This document shows positions 51,400 through 60,111 of a stretch of DNA of 64,000 nt, piece by piece. The position numbers and the translations under genes were made by a program. Positions within the stretch are counted from its first letter, which is position 1. Every line of letters starts with the position of its first letter. The stretch comes from Algoriphagus sp. PAP.12 (GTDB taxonomy: Bacteria; Bacteroidota; Bacteroidia; Cytophagales; Cyclobacteriaceae), in contig NZ_JAPPSQ010000001.1 in NCBI RefSeq assembly GCF_026652115.1, forward strand, positions 620,001 to 684,000, in the 5' to 3' direction. Below the pieces are notes generated by a model that worked only from the letters and a program-made list of their open reading frames with translations, was not told the origin of the DNA and searched no databases.

Positions 51400-52359
51400 G
51401 TGGCATTAGACCAATATCAAGAGGAGGAAGAGGAAGGAATGTCCTTTTTGGACCATCTGGAAGCTCTTCGCTGGCATTTGCTTCGCTCAGTAGCAGCAAT
51501 TCTTATACTTTCCATCATTGCCTTTCTTTCTAAAAGCATTGTCTTTGGAATGGTGATCTTGGGTCCATCGAAAGTGGACTTTATCACCTATAGGCTTTTG
51601 TGTGATTTAGGGGATTACTTGGGCATTACAGCCTTATGTATCGATGAATTGCCTTTTACTATTCAGAGTAGGCAGATGACTGGCCAGTTTTCCATGCACA
51701 TGACTTCTAGTTTTGTGGTGGGATTTGTGGTTGCTTTCCCTTATGTGTTCTGGGAGTTTTGGAGATTTATCAGTCCAGGACTTTATGATCAAGAGAAAAG
51801 CGCTGCAAGAGGAGCTGTATTCTTTGTGAGTTTGTTGTTCTTCATGGGAGCATCATTTGGATATTTTATCCTATCTCCCCTTTCGATCAACTTCCTGTCC
51901 AACTATCAGTTGGATCCGACTATTCTCAATGAATTTGATATTGGTTCTTATGTGACTACTTTGATCATGCTGGTATTGGCTTCTGCGATCATGTTCCAGT
52001 TGCCTGTGGTGATTTATTTCCTTTCCATGTCTGGATTGGTTACATCATCCATGTTGAGAGCTTATAGAAGACATGCGATTGTGGTTATTTTGGTGGTAGC
52101 AGCGATTATTACTCCTCCAGATGTAGTCAGCCAGCTATTGATAGGTATGCCTATTTTAGTCTTGTATGAGGCTGGAATTACCATTGCAAAGCGATTGGAA
52201 AAAAAGCGTGCTATTAAAGAGGCTGAAGAGCAAAAGAAAGATGCTGAATTTGAGAGACAAGAAAGAGAATCCGAGCAAAATTTGACTAAAGAACAGTCTA
52301 AGCCATCCGAAGAAGAAAAAAAGGATGAGGACGATAAAAACGAGCGATTCGAGGATTGA
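51400..52359 (+). CDS. tatC: Twin-arginine translocase subunit TatC
   Basis: A 319-residue polytopic protein with six helices that recognises twin-arginine signal peptides. It shows the N-terminal signature FLDHLEALRWHLLRS, FPYVFWEFWRFISPGL near the centre, and P-T-x-rich sequence before the last helices (AAIITPPDVVSQLLIGMPILVLYE). The start is GTG at 51400; an ATG 13 codons later would remove the acidic leader. A charged tail of about 55 residues follows the last helix, longer than in E. coli. tatA/tatB are not adjacent. It is 19 bp from rpiB. Confidence 0.95.
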   Translation: MALDQYQEEEEEGMSFLDHLEALRWHLLRSVAAILILSIIAFLSKSIVFGMVILGPSKVDFITYRLLCDLGDYLGITALCIDELPFTIQSRQMTGQFSMHMTSSFVVGFVVAFPYVFWEFWRFISPGLYDQEKSAARGAVFFVSLLFFMGASFGYFILSPLSINFLSNYQLDPTILNEFDIGSYVTTLIMLVLASAIMFQLPVVIYFLSMSGLVTSSMLRAYRRHAIVVILVVAAIITPPDVVSQLLIGMPILVLYEAGITIAKRLEKKRAIKEAEEQKKDAEFERQERESEQNLTKEQSKPSEEEKKDEDDKNERFED

Positions 52360-52378
52360 TCAATAAATAAAGGAAATC

Positions 52379-52816
52379 ATGGCTAAGAAAATTGCGATAG
52401 GCGGAGATCATGCCGGCTTTGAATACAAAGGGAAATTGATCCAAAAACTGGAAAGCCAAGGCTACGAAGTGAAGGATTTTGGACCTTTTTCAACCGCTTC
52501 AGTGGATTATCCTGATTATGTTCACCCATTGAGTACGGCTGTAGAGAATGGCGAATATGATCTAGGAATCGTGATTTGTGGTTCTGGAAATGGTGTGGCT
52601 ATTACAGCCAATAAGCATCAGGGAATCCGAGCTGCCTTGGTTTGGAATACAGAGCTGGCAGCTTTGGCAAGACAGCATAACAATGCTAATGTGGTAGCCC
52701 TTCCTGCTCGTTTTATAGCTTATGAATTAGCTGAAGAGATTACAGAAGTATTCTTGACTACTGAATTCGAAGGTGGCCGTCATGCCAATAGAGTTAATAA
52801 AATAGCTTGTAGTTAA
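52379..52816 (+). CDS. rpiB: Ribose-5-phosphate isomerase B
   Basis: A 145-residue sugar isomerase of the RpiB/LacA/LacB family, converting ribose-5-phosphate to ribulose-5-phosphate in the pentose phosphate pathway. The signatures are IAIGGDHAGFEYKGKL at the start, DYPDYVHPL, the catalytic Cys region VICGSGNGVAITANKHQGIRAAL, and the HNNANVVALPARF region. Length is standard. It ends the glyA operon; a terminator follows. Confidence 0.96.
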   Translation: MAKKIAIGGDHAGFEYKGKLIQKLESQGYEVKDFGPFSTASVDYPDYVHPLSTAVENGEYDLGIVICGSGNGVAITANKHQGIRAALVWNTELAALARQHNNANVVALPARFIAYELAEEITEVFLTTEFEGGRHANRVNKIACS

Positions 52817-52837
52817 TTAAGTGATTTTAAAATATCA

Positions 52838-52871
52838 AAGCCCATCTTATGAAAATAGGATGGGCTTTTTT
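52838..52871 (+). terminator. Terminator of the glyA-tatC-rpiB operon
   Basis: AAGCCCATC (52838-52846) pairs with GATGGGCTT (52859-52867), with extra AT/GT pairs inside, followed by a T run. Confidence 0.88.
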
Positions 52872-52972
52872 GTTAAATCAGGATTTTATTTCCTTGATTT
52901 GAAGCCTACTGGAATTTTTAAATCTCCTTCGTCATATAAGTTCAGATATAAATTGACAGTGTCTTTGGATCC

Positions 52973-53356
52973 TCAATAGACTCTATAGATGTCTAGCAGG
53001 CCTGAGTCACCCATTAGTCCATTTGGCGTTTTGAAATGGCAGCAACTTCCTAATCTATAATATTCTACCTCTTCACCATTTGGACCTAAGAGTGCATTTA
53101 AAAATCTCTGCTGATTTTTAGCACCATTGTCTATTACACCTCCTACTTTAATTGGATTGGCTTCTGAATATCCATAAGATTTATCAACACTCGACTCAGT
53201 TAGAAGGAAAGTGTTTTCATTAAGATACTCCACAGGGATCTGTCGAGTATCGCCGAGCGACTTTTTACCAAAAGAAGTGCTAACATTTTTAGACTTGTTT
53301 GAGGCACAGGCAAATAGAAAAGTCAAGCAAATAATTAGAAGAAAGGGCTTTTTCAT
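52973..53356 (-). CDS. Lipoprotein of unknown function
   Basis: A 127-residue protein with a type II signal peptide (lipobox FACA, Cys17). The mature part has four strands and a pair of adjacent Cys residues (YRLGSCCHFKTPNGLMG) near the end. No family is recognised. It stands alone: the glyA operon terminator is 100 bp to the left and a 93-bp AT-rich gap lies to the right. Anchoring to a membrane is inferred from the lipobox. Confidence 0.75.
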   Translation of the reverse strand: MKKPFLLIICLTFLFACASNKSKNVSTSFGKKSLGDTRQIPVEYLNENTFLLTESSVDKSYGYSEANPIKVGGVIDNGAKNQQRFLNALLGPNGEEVEYYRLGSCCHFKTPNGLMGDSGLLDIYRVY

Positions 53357-53449
53357 TTTAGTTGAATTTGGTTAACTAAAATTTACCATTTTACAAACTA
53401 TGTAAAAAGTTAAAAAATATTGAATAAGTCCAGTCTCTGTTAATTTTAA

Positions 53450-54349
53450 TTAATCCCTCTCAACCTTAAACTCAGCCAAAACGGGAAAGTGATCTGAAAG
53501 TGTTTCTGGTGTTCCATGATTGAATATCTCAACTTTGATACATTTTTGTGCCAATTTAGGGCTCGCGAGAATGTAATCTATTCGGACCCGGTTTTGGATA
53601 ATCGTTTCTGGCGTATTATCATATCTTCCTATTAAAACTGGAGATGGGAAAGTAAAGCTTTTTTCGAAGTCAACTTTATTTAGGCATACATCTACAGCAG
53701 GAATAGATAAGAACTCTGAAATCGGTGCATAATCAAATTGTCCTAATCTCAAATCATCGTATTTATCCCCTTCCTTTCTTTGGCTTTTTTCTCTGAGTTC
53801 ATCCTTTTTCTCAAGCCAATAAGCATCCATTGGGGAATGAGAATTGAAATCTCCCAAGACGATGAAAAAATCACTTTGAAGCTCCTGAATTCGGGATTTG
53901 ATTTGTTGAGCTTCTCTCAATCTAAAATTAGCATCTGAAGGCGAAAGATGGACTACAAAAAAATCAATCCCAGAAGTTTTGACATGCAATAGCCCATGCC
54001 AGAAGTTATCCACATTCTTTTCGATGAGTTCAATTGGCTCTTTGGATGTTAATGCTGTAGGATATCCACGTTCTTTTAGGATTTTCACATAAGGATGTCC
54101 CCATTGTTCGGCATCTTTTCTGAGCTTTTCTTCATCATATCCACAAAGTTCCTCCAAAGCTAAAACATCAGGATTTTGCTCTTTTACCCACTGAATCAAG
54201 TTTTTCTGTCTCAGAGTATCCTTTCCCCAATCAAATCCATTCCAGATATTGTAGGTCATAACTTTGAGCGTTTCTTCATTTTTTTGAGCAAAAATAAATT
54301 GACTCAATCCAATTGTAAACAATGTTAAAAATAGAAATTTGATTTTCAT
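53450..54349 (-). CDS. Secreted endonuclease/exonuclease/phosphatase family protein
   Basis: A 299-residue exported hydrolase (signal peptide about 1-21, ending IFAQ) of the DNase I-like EEP fold. The active-site residues are in MTYNIWNG (Asn), ALEELCGYDEE (Glu metal ligand), FVVHLSPSDAN, IVLGDFNSHSP (Asp/Asn) and TLSDHFPVLAEF (Asp-His). The substrate may be a phosphodiester such as nucleic acid, sphingomyelin-like lipid or inositol phosphate; sequence alone does not decide. It is monocistronic and precedes the pheS terminator on the minus strand. Confidence 0.9.
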   Translation of the reverse strand: MKIKFLFLTLFTIGLSQFIFAQKNEETLKVMTYNIWNGFDWGKDTLRQKNLIQWVKEQNPDVLALEELCGYDEEKLRKDAEQWGHPYVKILKERGYPTALTSKEPIELIEKNVDNFWHGLLHVKTSGIDFFVVHLSPSDANFRLREAQQIKSRIQELQSDFFIVLGDFNSHSPMDAYWLEKKDELREKSQRKEGDKYDDLRLGQFDYAPISEFLSIPAVDVCLNKVDFEKSFTFPSPVLIGRYDNTPETIIQNRVRIDYILASPKLAQKCIKVEIFNHGTPETLSDHFPVLAEFKVERD

Positions 54350-54417
54350 CGAGTAAAGATTTTTTGGTTTGACGGCCTAAAAATGGAAATTCATTTTTGA
54401 ATCTCTAAGATGTTAAT

Positions 54418-54449
54418 AAAAAAATAACCCCGACTTTTAAGCCGGGGTT
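54418..54449 (-). terminator. Terminator of pheS
   Basis: AACCCCG (54426-54432) pairs with CGGGGTT (54443-54449). The minus strand then has a long T run (A run at 54418-54424 on the plus strand). Confidence 0.88.
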
Positions 54450-54453
54450 GAGA

Positions 54454-55482
54454 TTAGAGAAGCGGTTTAAATTGCCGCAAGAATCTGACATCATTTTCTG
54501 TAAAGAGTCTTAGATCCTTGATTTGATATTTCAGCATCGCAATTCTTTCGATACCCATACCGAAAGCAAAACCTGTATATTTTTTGGAGTCAATTCCGCA
54601 GTTTTCCAACACATTCGGGTCTACCATCCCTGATCCGCCAATTTCTACCCAACCTGTTCCTTTGCAGACATTACATCCTTTACCACCACAAATCAAACAG
54701 GTGATATCAATCTCAGCACTCGGCTCAGTAAATGGGAAATAGGAAGGTCTAAAGCGAACTTTGGTTCCTTTTCCAAACATCTCTTTGGCGAAGTGATAAA
54801 GAGTATTCTTCAAATCAGCAAAGCCTACATTTTCATCCACATACAATCCTTCCACTTGGTGGAATATACAATGGGCTCTCGCTGAAATTGCCTCATTTCT
54901 ATAAACTCGTCCTGGTGAAAGAGTCCGGATCGGAGGTTTTTGATTTTCCATTACTCGAACCTGCACCGATGAAGTATGCGTTCTCAATGCGATATCCGGA
55001 TTCTTTTCAATGAAGAACGTATCCTGCATTTCCCTAGCCGGATGGTTTTCCGGGAAATTCAATGCGGTAAAGTTATGCCAGTCATCTTCGATTTCCGGTC
55101 CTTCTGAAAGGTTGAAACCAATTCTTTCAAAAATTTCGATGATTCTCTGACGAGTAGCTGTCAAAGGGTGAATTCCTCCAATTTCTTGATTGGAAGGAGG
55201 TAAAGTCAAATCTATATCAGCCGATTTAGCTTTTTTGCTAGCGGAATTTACCTTTTCAATCAATTCCTGGAATTTAGCTTCAGCGAGCTGCTTGACGCTA
55301 TTTACCAATTGACCATAGGCCTTTTTTTCCTCATTAGGGATTTTACCCATTTCTGCAAAAAGCCCCCCAACCACACTTTTCTTGGAGATATACTCCATTC
55401 TATAGGCTTCGAGTTCGTCTGGATTGTTGGCATCCGCTGCCGCAATTGCTGCCTTAATGGCTTCGATTTTTTCCTGATACAT
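54454..55482 (-). CDS. pheS: Phenylalanyl-tRNA synthetase alpha subunit
   Basis: A 342-residue class II aminoacyl-tRNA synthetase subunit. The N-terminal coiled coil (about 1-90) binds tRNA. The catalytic core shows motif 2 (RVYRNEAISARAHCIFHQVEGL), a CLICGGKGCNVCKGTGW cysteine motif typical of PheS, and motif 3 (GFAFGMGIERIAMLKY). I start at 55482 instead of the ATG 6 codons upstream, because a TAGCTTTG box at 55512-55505 puts the transcription start near 55499. pheT is not adjacent, so the two subunits are encoded apart. Confidence 0.96.
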   Translation of the reverse strand: MYQEKIEAIKAAIAAADANNPDELEAYRMEYISKKSVVGGLFAEMGKIPNEEKKAYGQLVNSVKQLAEAKFQELIEKVNSASKKAKSADIDLTLPPSNQEIGGIHPLTATRQRIIEIFERIGFNLSEGPEIEDDWHNFTALNFPENHPAREMQDTFFIEKNPDIALRTHTSSVQVRVMENQKPPIRTLSPGRVYRNEAISARAHCIFHQVEGLYVDENVGFADLKNTLYHFAKEMFGKGTKVRFRPSYFPFTEPSAEIDITCLICGGKGCNVCKGTGWVEIGGSGMVDPNVLENCGIDSKKYTGFAFGMGIERIAMLKYQIKDLRLFTENDVRFLRQFKPLL

Positions 55483-55504
55483 GTGATTCAGATTAATCAA
55501 GCCA

Positions 55505-55512
55505 CAAAGCTA
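55505..55512 (-). promoter_or_regulatory. -7 promoter box of pheS
   Basis: The minus strand reads TAGCTTTG, an exact consensus match 22 nt before the chosen ATG. No -33 TTG at the ideal distance. It disfavours the alternative start at 55500. Confidence 0.5.
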
Positions 55513-55641
55513 AGATTTTTGAGGGTTTTCGGGGAAAATCAGGATTGATTATTTGAAAGGTAGAGCTCATTTCATATTCGGGTAAATCCAATCTTAATGA
55601 ATAGATCGTATTTCAATTCAAATCAACAAACAAATGAAACC

Positions 55642-56202
55642 ATGAACAATTTCTTAAAAGTAGCCCTTCTAGCCTTTGTTTTTTTATCCGCAAACATGGC
55701 TTATGCACAATTGGTAAAGACCGTCGAGGTAGGCGGAGCACCGATGTATCCTTCCAAAAATATTGTTGAAAATGCTGTGAACTCAGCAGACCATACTACG
55801 TTGGTGGAAGCGGTAAAAGCGGCGGGTTTAGTAGAAACATTGCAGGGAAAGGGCCCATTCACAGTGTTTGCTCCAGAGAATTCAGCTTTTGAAAAATTAC
55901 CTGATGGAACGGTTGAAACACTTTTGAAGCCGGAAAATAAATCCCAATTAACAGCTGTGTTGACTTATCATGTTGTTGCTGGCAAAATGGGGTCAAAGGA
56001 TATTGCTGAAGCAATTAAAGCTGGTGGTGGAAAAGCAACATTGAAAACAGTACAGGGAGGAGAATTGACAGCATGGATGAAAGGAAAGAAACTTTATATC
56101 ACTGACGAGAATGGTAATTCTGCTCAAGTCACTATCGCTGATGTATGGCAATCCAATGGAGTAATCCATTCTATTGATACTGTCGTTTTGCCAAAAATGT
56201 AA
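55642..56202 (+). CDS. Secreted fasciclin (FAS1) domain protein
   Basis: A 186-residue protein from the ATG at 55642; an earlier in-frame ATG would put 15 polar residues before the signal peptide (NNFLKVALLAFVFLSANMAYAQ). The mature part is one FAS1 domain: the first conserved box is GPFTVFAPENSAFEKLP and the second is LTYHVVAGKMGSKDI, ending NGVIHSIDTVVLPKM. FAS1 domains mediate adhesion or carbohydrate contact; the role here is unknown. It is monocistronic with its own terminator. Confidence 0.92.
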   Translation: MNNFLKVALLAFVFLSANMAYAQLVKTVEVGGAPMYPSKNIVENAVNSADHTTLVEAVKAAGLVETLQGKGPFTVFAPENSAFEKLPDGTVETLLKPENKSQLTAVLTYHVVAGKMGSKDIAEAIKAGGGKATLKTVQGGELTAWMKGKKLYITDENGNSAQVTIADVWQSNGVIHSIDTVVLPKM

Positions 56203-56226
56203 GTGCCTAATCTATCTCATTGCTTT

Positions 56227-56259
56227 AAAAAGCTCCTGGATTTCTAGGAGCTTTTTTTA
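56227..56259 (+). terminator. Terminator of the fasciclin gene
   Basis: AAAGCTCCT pairs with AGGAGCTTT around a 9-nt loop, then a T run follows (to about 56258). Confidence 0.88.
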
Positions 56260-56325
56260 TTTTATGAGGAAAAATAAGGCAAATGGCCTATTTTTAGAAT
56301 ATTGATTATTAACAACCGAAATTAA

Positions 56326-58695
56326 ATGCATACCAAGCCCAGAATAATTCTTTCGCTTTTTCTTTTCTGTTTTTCCATTTCTCTTTTTGCTCAAAGCCAA
56401 AAGGAGTTTTTTGTTTCCCAAAATGGAAGTGACTCAAACTTTGGGACTTCAGAAATGCCATTTCTGACTATTGATAAAGCAAAAGCAACTATTAAATCGC
56501 TGAAGGAAGAGGGGGCAAAAGATGCTTTCTCCATCATTTTAAAAGAAGGGACTTTTTACCTGGAAAAACCTTTGGTCTTTGGTCCTGAAGAATCAGGAAC
56601 AATTGATTCCCCTTACTTAATAAAAGCTGAAAAATCTGGGAAAGTCAGGATTTCTGGAGGTAAAGAAATTGTAGTCAATTGGAAAAAGTATAGAGGTTCA
56701 ATTTGGGTAGCCAAAGTGCCCAAAGGAATGGAATTCTCAACATTAAGTATTGAAGGAAATCCTCAAATCCGAGCTAGATATCCTAATTTTCAAGAGGGTG
56801 TTTTTCCCTATGGAGGATATGCTGAAGATGCACTTTCTCCAGAAAGAATTGAATCCTGGAAAAATCCTGAAGGTGGATTTATTCATGCTTTACACCGAGG
56901 AAGATGGGGTGGAATGCACTATAAAATCACTGGTAAAAATTCCGATGGAACCCTGAAGTATGAAGGGGGCTTGCAAAATAATCGCGAAAGTGAAATGCAT
57001 GCGAGCATGCGCTTTGTTGAGAACATTTTTGAGGAATTGGACAGTCCAGGAGAATGGTATTTGGATGAGAAAAAGTCCCAACTCTTTTTTTATCCAAAGG
57101 AAGGAATGGATATTTCTTCCATTTCGAAAGTAGAAGTTTCCGTTTTGGAGAACTTGATTACTCTAAAAGGCTCGGTTGAAAATCCAGTTCGGCATATTCA
57201 AATTGACGGGATAGTTTTTTCTGGAACAGTTCCAACTTTTATGAAGACAGAGGAGCGATTGATGAGAAGTGATTGGACGATTTACCGTCAAGGAGCGATT
57301 CTTATGGATGGAACAGAAGACTGTTCTGTATCCAATTCAGAGTTTAGGCATTTGGGAGGTAATGGCATTTTTGTCAGTAACTATAATAGAAAGGCCAAAA
57401 TCTCAGGGAATTTGATAGAATACATAGGAGGAAGTGCGATTAGTTTTGTTGGAAATCCCAATGCTGTAAGATCTCCAAGTTTTAATTATCATGAATTTGT
57501 GGAGGCATCAGAAATGGATACCATTCCTGGTCCAAAGTCGCTTGATTATACTTCAGAATCTCTGGTTTTTGACAATTTGATTCATGATATCGGATTGATT
57601 GAGAAGCAGGTAGCTGGAGTTCAAATCCAAATGGCCATGGACTTGCGAATTGCTCATAATTCCATCTATAATGTACCTCGAGCTGGAATCAATATTGGTG
57701 ATGGAGCCTGGGGAGGACATATCATTGAGTACAATGATGTCTTCAATTCCGTGATGGAAACCGGTGATCATGGTGCTTTCAACTCTTGGGGAAGAGACCG
57801 CTTTTGGCATCCCAACCGTGGAATTATGGATTCCTTAGCTGCGGTTCACCCTGATTGGATACGCTTAGATGCCATCAAAACTACTATCATTAGAAATAAT
57901 CGCTTCCAGTGTGATCACGGCTGGGATATTGATTTGGATGATGGTTCCAGCAATTATGAAATCTACAACAATCTTTGCCTGAGTGGTGGGTTGAAATTAC
58001 GTGAAGGTTTTTATAGAACAGTTTACAATAATGTGTTGATCAATAATGGCTTTCATCCCCATGTTTGGTTCAAAGACAGCCATGATGTCTTTACCAGAAA
58101 TATTTCAATGAGCCCACATAAAGCGATTCGTGTAAATTTTTGGGGAGATAAAGTGGATCAGAATTTTTTCACTTCAGAATCTGATTTGGAAAAGTCTCGG
58201 ACTTTTGGAATTGAGGCCAGTGGATTGAGCGGTGATCCACAGTTTTTGGATGCCGGAAATGGAGATTTTCGAGTAAAACCTAGCTCTCCTGCTATGCAAT
58301 TAGGTTTTGAGAATTTCGATATGGATGAATTTGGTGTGGAAAGCTCAAAACTAAAAAAATTGGCATCTGAGCCATCTATTCCCCTTCTTTTATTGGATAA
58401 TCAAGATCAAAATGATCAAGTTTTCAATTGGAGAGGCTATCAAATTAAGAATGTTGCGACTCTTGGAGAGCAATCTGCAGCGGGTTTGAATGAAATGACC
58501 GGTGTTTTGATTTTAAATATTCCCGAAGGAAGTTTCAATCAAGGTATTCAGGTAGGTGATGTGATTTTGGAATGCTGGGGAGAAAAGGTAAAAAATGTAA
58601 TTGATCTTCAGAAGATAGAAAAGGCAAATATCTGGAAAGGAAGAGTTGAACTGAAAGTGTGGAGAAATCAAGGTTTGGTGGAGGTTGCATTTTGA
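56326..58695 (+). CDS. Secreted right-handed beta-helix protein with C-terminal PDZ domain
   Basis: A 789-residue exported protein (signal peptide about 1-23). A DUF1565-like start (FVSQNGSDSNFGTSEMPFLTIDKA) leads into a parallel beta-helix (about 250-640) with many short turns (N-x-x-Y-N-N, HNSIYNVPRAGINIGD, NNRFQCDHGWDIDLDDGSSN). A PDZ domain (about 705-789, GVLILNIPEGSFNQGIQVGDVILECWG) closes the chain. Such helices are usually polysaccharide lyases or glycoside hydrolases. The GH141 family, which includes fucosidases, is a candidate because a GH29 fucosidase lies 1.4 kb away, but I cannot confirm the family without a search. Confidence 0.87.
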   Translation: MHTKPRIILSLFLFCFSISLFAQSQKEFFVSQNGSDSNFGTSEMPFLTIDKAKATIKSLKEEGAKDAFSIILKEGTFYLEKPLVFGPEESGTIDSPYLIKAEKSGKVRISGGKEIVVNWKKYRGSIWVAKVPKGMEFSTLSIEGNPQIRARYPNFQEGVFPYGGYAEDALSPERIESWKNPEGGFIHALHRGRWGGMHYKITGKNSDGTLKYEGGLQNNRESEMHASMRFVENIFEELDSPGEWYLDEKKSQLFFYPKEGMDISSISKVEVSVLENLITLKGSVENPVRHIQIDGIVFSGTVPTFMKTEERLMRSDWTIYRQGAILMDGTEDCSVSNSEFRHLGGNGIFVSNYNRKAKISGNLIEYIGGSAISFVGNPNAVRSPSFNYHEFVEASEMDTIPGPKSLDYTSESLVFDNLIHDIGLIEKQVAGVQIQMAMDLRIAHNSIYNVPRAGINIGDGAWGGHIIEYNDVFNSVMETGDHGAFNSWGRDRFWHPNRGIMDSLAAVHPDWIRLDAIKTTIIRNNRFQCDHGWDIDLDDGSSNYEIYNNLCLSGGLKLREGFYRTVYNNVLINNGFHPHVWFKDSHDVFTRNISMSPHKAIRVNFWGDKVDQNFFTSESDLEKSRTFGIEASGLSGDPQFLDAGNGDFRVKPSSPAMQLGFENFDMDEFGVESSKLKKLASEPSIPLLLLDNQDQNDQVFNWRGYQIKNVATLGEQSAAGLNEMTGVLILNIPEGSFNQGIQVGDVILECWGEKVKNVIDLQKIEKANIWKGRVELKVWRNQGLVEVAF

Positions 58696-58737
58696 AAAAT
58701 GTGTTCAAAAAATCTTCATTAAATTTAATTAGCCGAC

Positions 58738-58818
58738 CTCCTTATTTAAGAAATATCCCTAAAACTTAAATAAGGAGACCTCTTATTAAAGAAAATGGAG
58801 AAAAACTTAAATAAGATG
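58738..58818. promoter_or_regulatory. 41-bp tandem repeat of a palindrome at the start of the second Fic gene
   Basis: CTCCTTATTTAAG (58738-58750) and CTTAAATAAGGAG (58765-58777) are a perfect 13-bp inverted repeat with a 14-nt spacer. A second, slightly degenerate copy starts 41 bp on (TCTTATTAAAG 58781-58791, CTTAAATAAGA 58806-58816), again with a 14-nt spacer. The second copy covers the first possible ATG (58795). Four half-sites at about four helical turns suggest cooperative binding by a dimeric repressor. Confidence 0.7.
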
Positions 58819-59979
58819 TATCTTTATGAAAGAAATCTTGAAAACATGAAGAAGTTTATTTCAGGGAAATACATCAATCAAGGAACTTATAAAAGTTTTC
58901 AACCTGAAAAGATAGATCGTGAATGGAAAGTTGATAACATGGAACTGCTTCAACTTTTAAGTCAGGCTGACAGGCAATTGGGCAGATTGGATATGTATTC
59001 GGAATATATCCCAAACATTGATCTGTTTATAAGTATGCATGTACTGAAAGAAGCTACCCAATCTAGTAAAATTGAAGGAACCAAAACCAATATTGAAGAA
59101 GCACTATTGGACAAAGAGGATGTTTCCGAAGAAAAAAGAGACGATTGGGAGGAGGTTCAAAATTATATTAAGGCCTTGAATCAGGCTATTTTGAAACTAA
59201 ATGAACTTCCTTTTTCATCAAGATTGATCAAACAAACCCATGAAATTTTGCTTTCTGGTGTCAGAGGAAAACATAAACTGCCTGGAGAGTTTCGAACCAG
59301 TCAAAATTGGATAGGAGGAGCTGGGATATCTGATGCTATTTTTGTTCCTCCAATCCATTCTAGTATTGGAGAATTTATGGGGGATCTAGAAAATTTCGTT
59401 CATAACGATGCGTATTTTTTTCCAGAACTCCTTAAGATAGCCTTGGTCCATTATCAATTTGAAACCATTCACCCATTTCTTGATGGTAATGGAAGAGTGG
59501 GAAGATTAATGATTACACTTTATTTGGTTGAGAAAGGGATATTAAAAAAACCGATTCTTTATCTCTCTGATTTTTTTGAAAAAAACAGAACACTCTATTA
59601 TGATAATTTGATGAGAGTCAGGGATAAGAATGATATTATACAGTGGTTTAAGTTTTTTTTGGTAGGCGTAGTTGAAACAGCGAAAAGTAGTATTCAGACC
59701 TTTGATAGGATTCTTAAGCTTCAAAGGCAAGTTGAGGCTAAAATTCAGACTTTAGGAAGTAGGTCTTCCAATGCTAATATATTGATACAGTATTTGTATC
59801 AACACCCAATTCTTGATTCTCAAAAAGCCAAAGAGCTTACTGGATTGTCTTTCCCTTCAGTCTATAAGTTGTTGGAAGAATTAGAAGCGCAAGAAATCCT
59901 CAAAGAAATGACTGGAAGTAAGCGAGGGAAAATTTATTTGTTCAAAGATTATATTAATCTTTTTAATTCAAGAGAGTAA
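58795..59979 (+). CDS. Fic-domain AMP-transferase with inhibitory motif and C-terminal HTH
   Basis: A 394-residue Fic protein. The catalytic motif is intact at 226-237 (HPFLDGNGRVGR), and an inhibitory S-x-x-x-E-G motif lies in the N-terminal helix (S90...E94-G95). A helix-turn-helix occupies about 335-394 (DSQKAKELTGLSFPSVYKLLEEL). Three in-frame ATGs (58795, 58816, 58846) are possible. I give the longest; the last begins KKFISGKYINQG, which looks like the usual family start, and the first two lie in an operator-like repeat, so 58846 may be the true one. It lies between two predicted carbohydrate-active genes. The target is unknown. Confidence 0.88.
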   Translation: MEKNLNKMYLYERNLENMKKFISGKYINQGTYKSFQPEKIDREWKVDNMELLQLLSQADRQLGRLDMYSEYIPNIDLFISMHVLKEATQSSKIEGTKTNIEEALLDKEDVSEEKRDDWEEVQNYIKALNQAILKLNELPFSSRLIKQTHEILLSGVRGKHKLPGEFRTSQNWIGGAGISDAIFVPPIHSSIGEFMGDLENFVHNDAYFFPELLKIALVHYQFETIHPFLDGNGRVGRLMITLYLVEKGILKKPILYLSDFFEKNRTLYYDNLMRVRDKNDIIQWFKFFLVGVVETAKSSIQTFDRILKLQRQVEAKIQTLGSRSSNANILIQYLYQHPILDSQKAKELTGLSFPSVYKLLEELEAQEILKEMTGSKRGKIYLFKDYINLFNSRE

Positions 59980-60111
59980 AAGTTCAAGATTGAATTTCAA
60001 AATTCTTTAAGGCAAACGCCCTAATTATTCCTTGTTAGGAAGTAGATTCCCATTTACCTTTAGGACTTGAGATTACTCTCAATCCATTTCAATTATTTAA
60101 AAATGTCCATT

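Noticed and set aside
58795..59979. Fic gene as part of a toxin-antitoxin pair
   Set aside because: No small antitoxin frame is adjacent; the inhibitory motif lies in the same chain.
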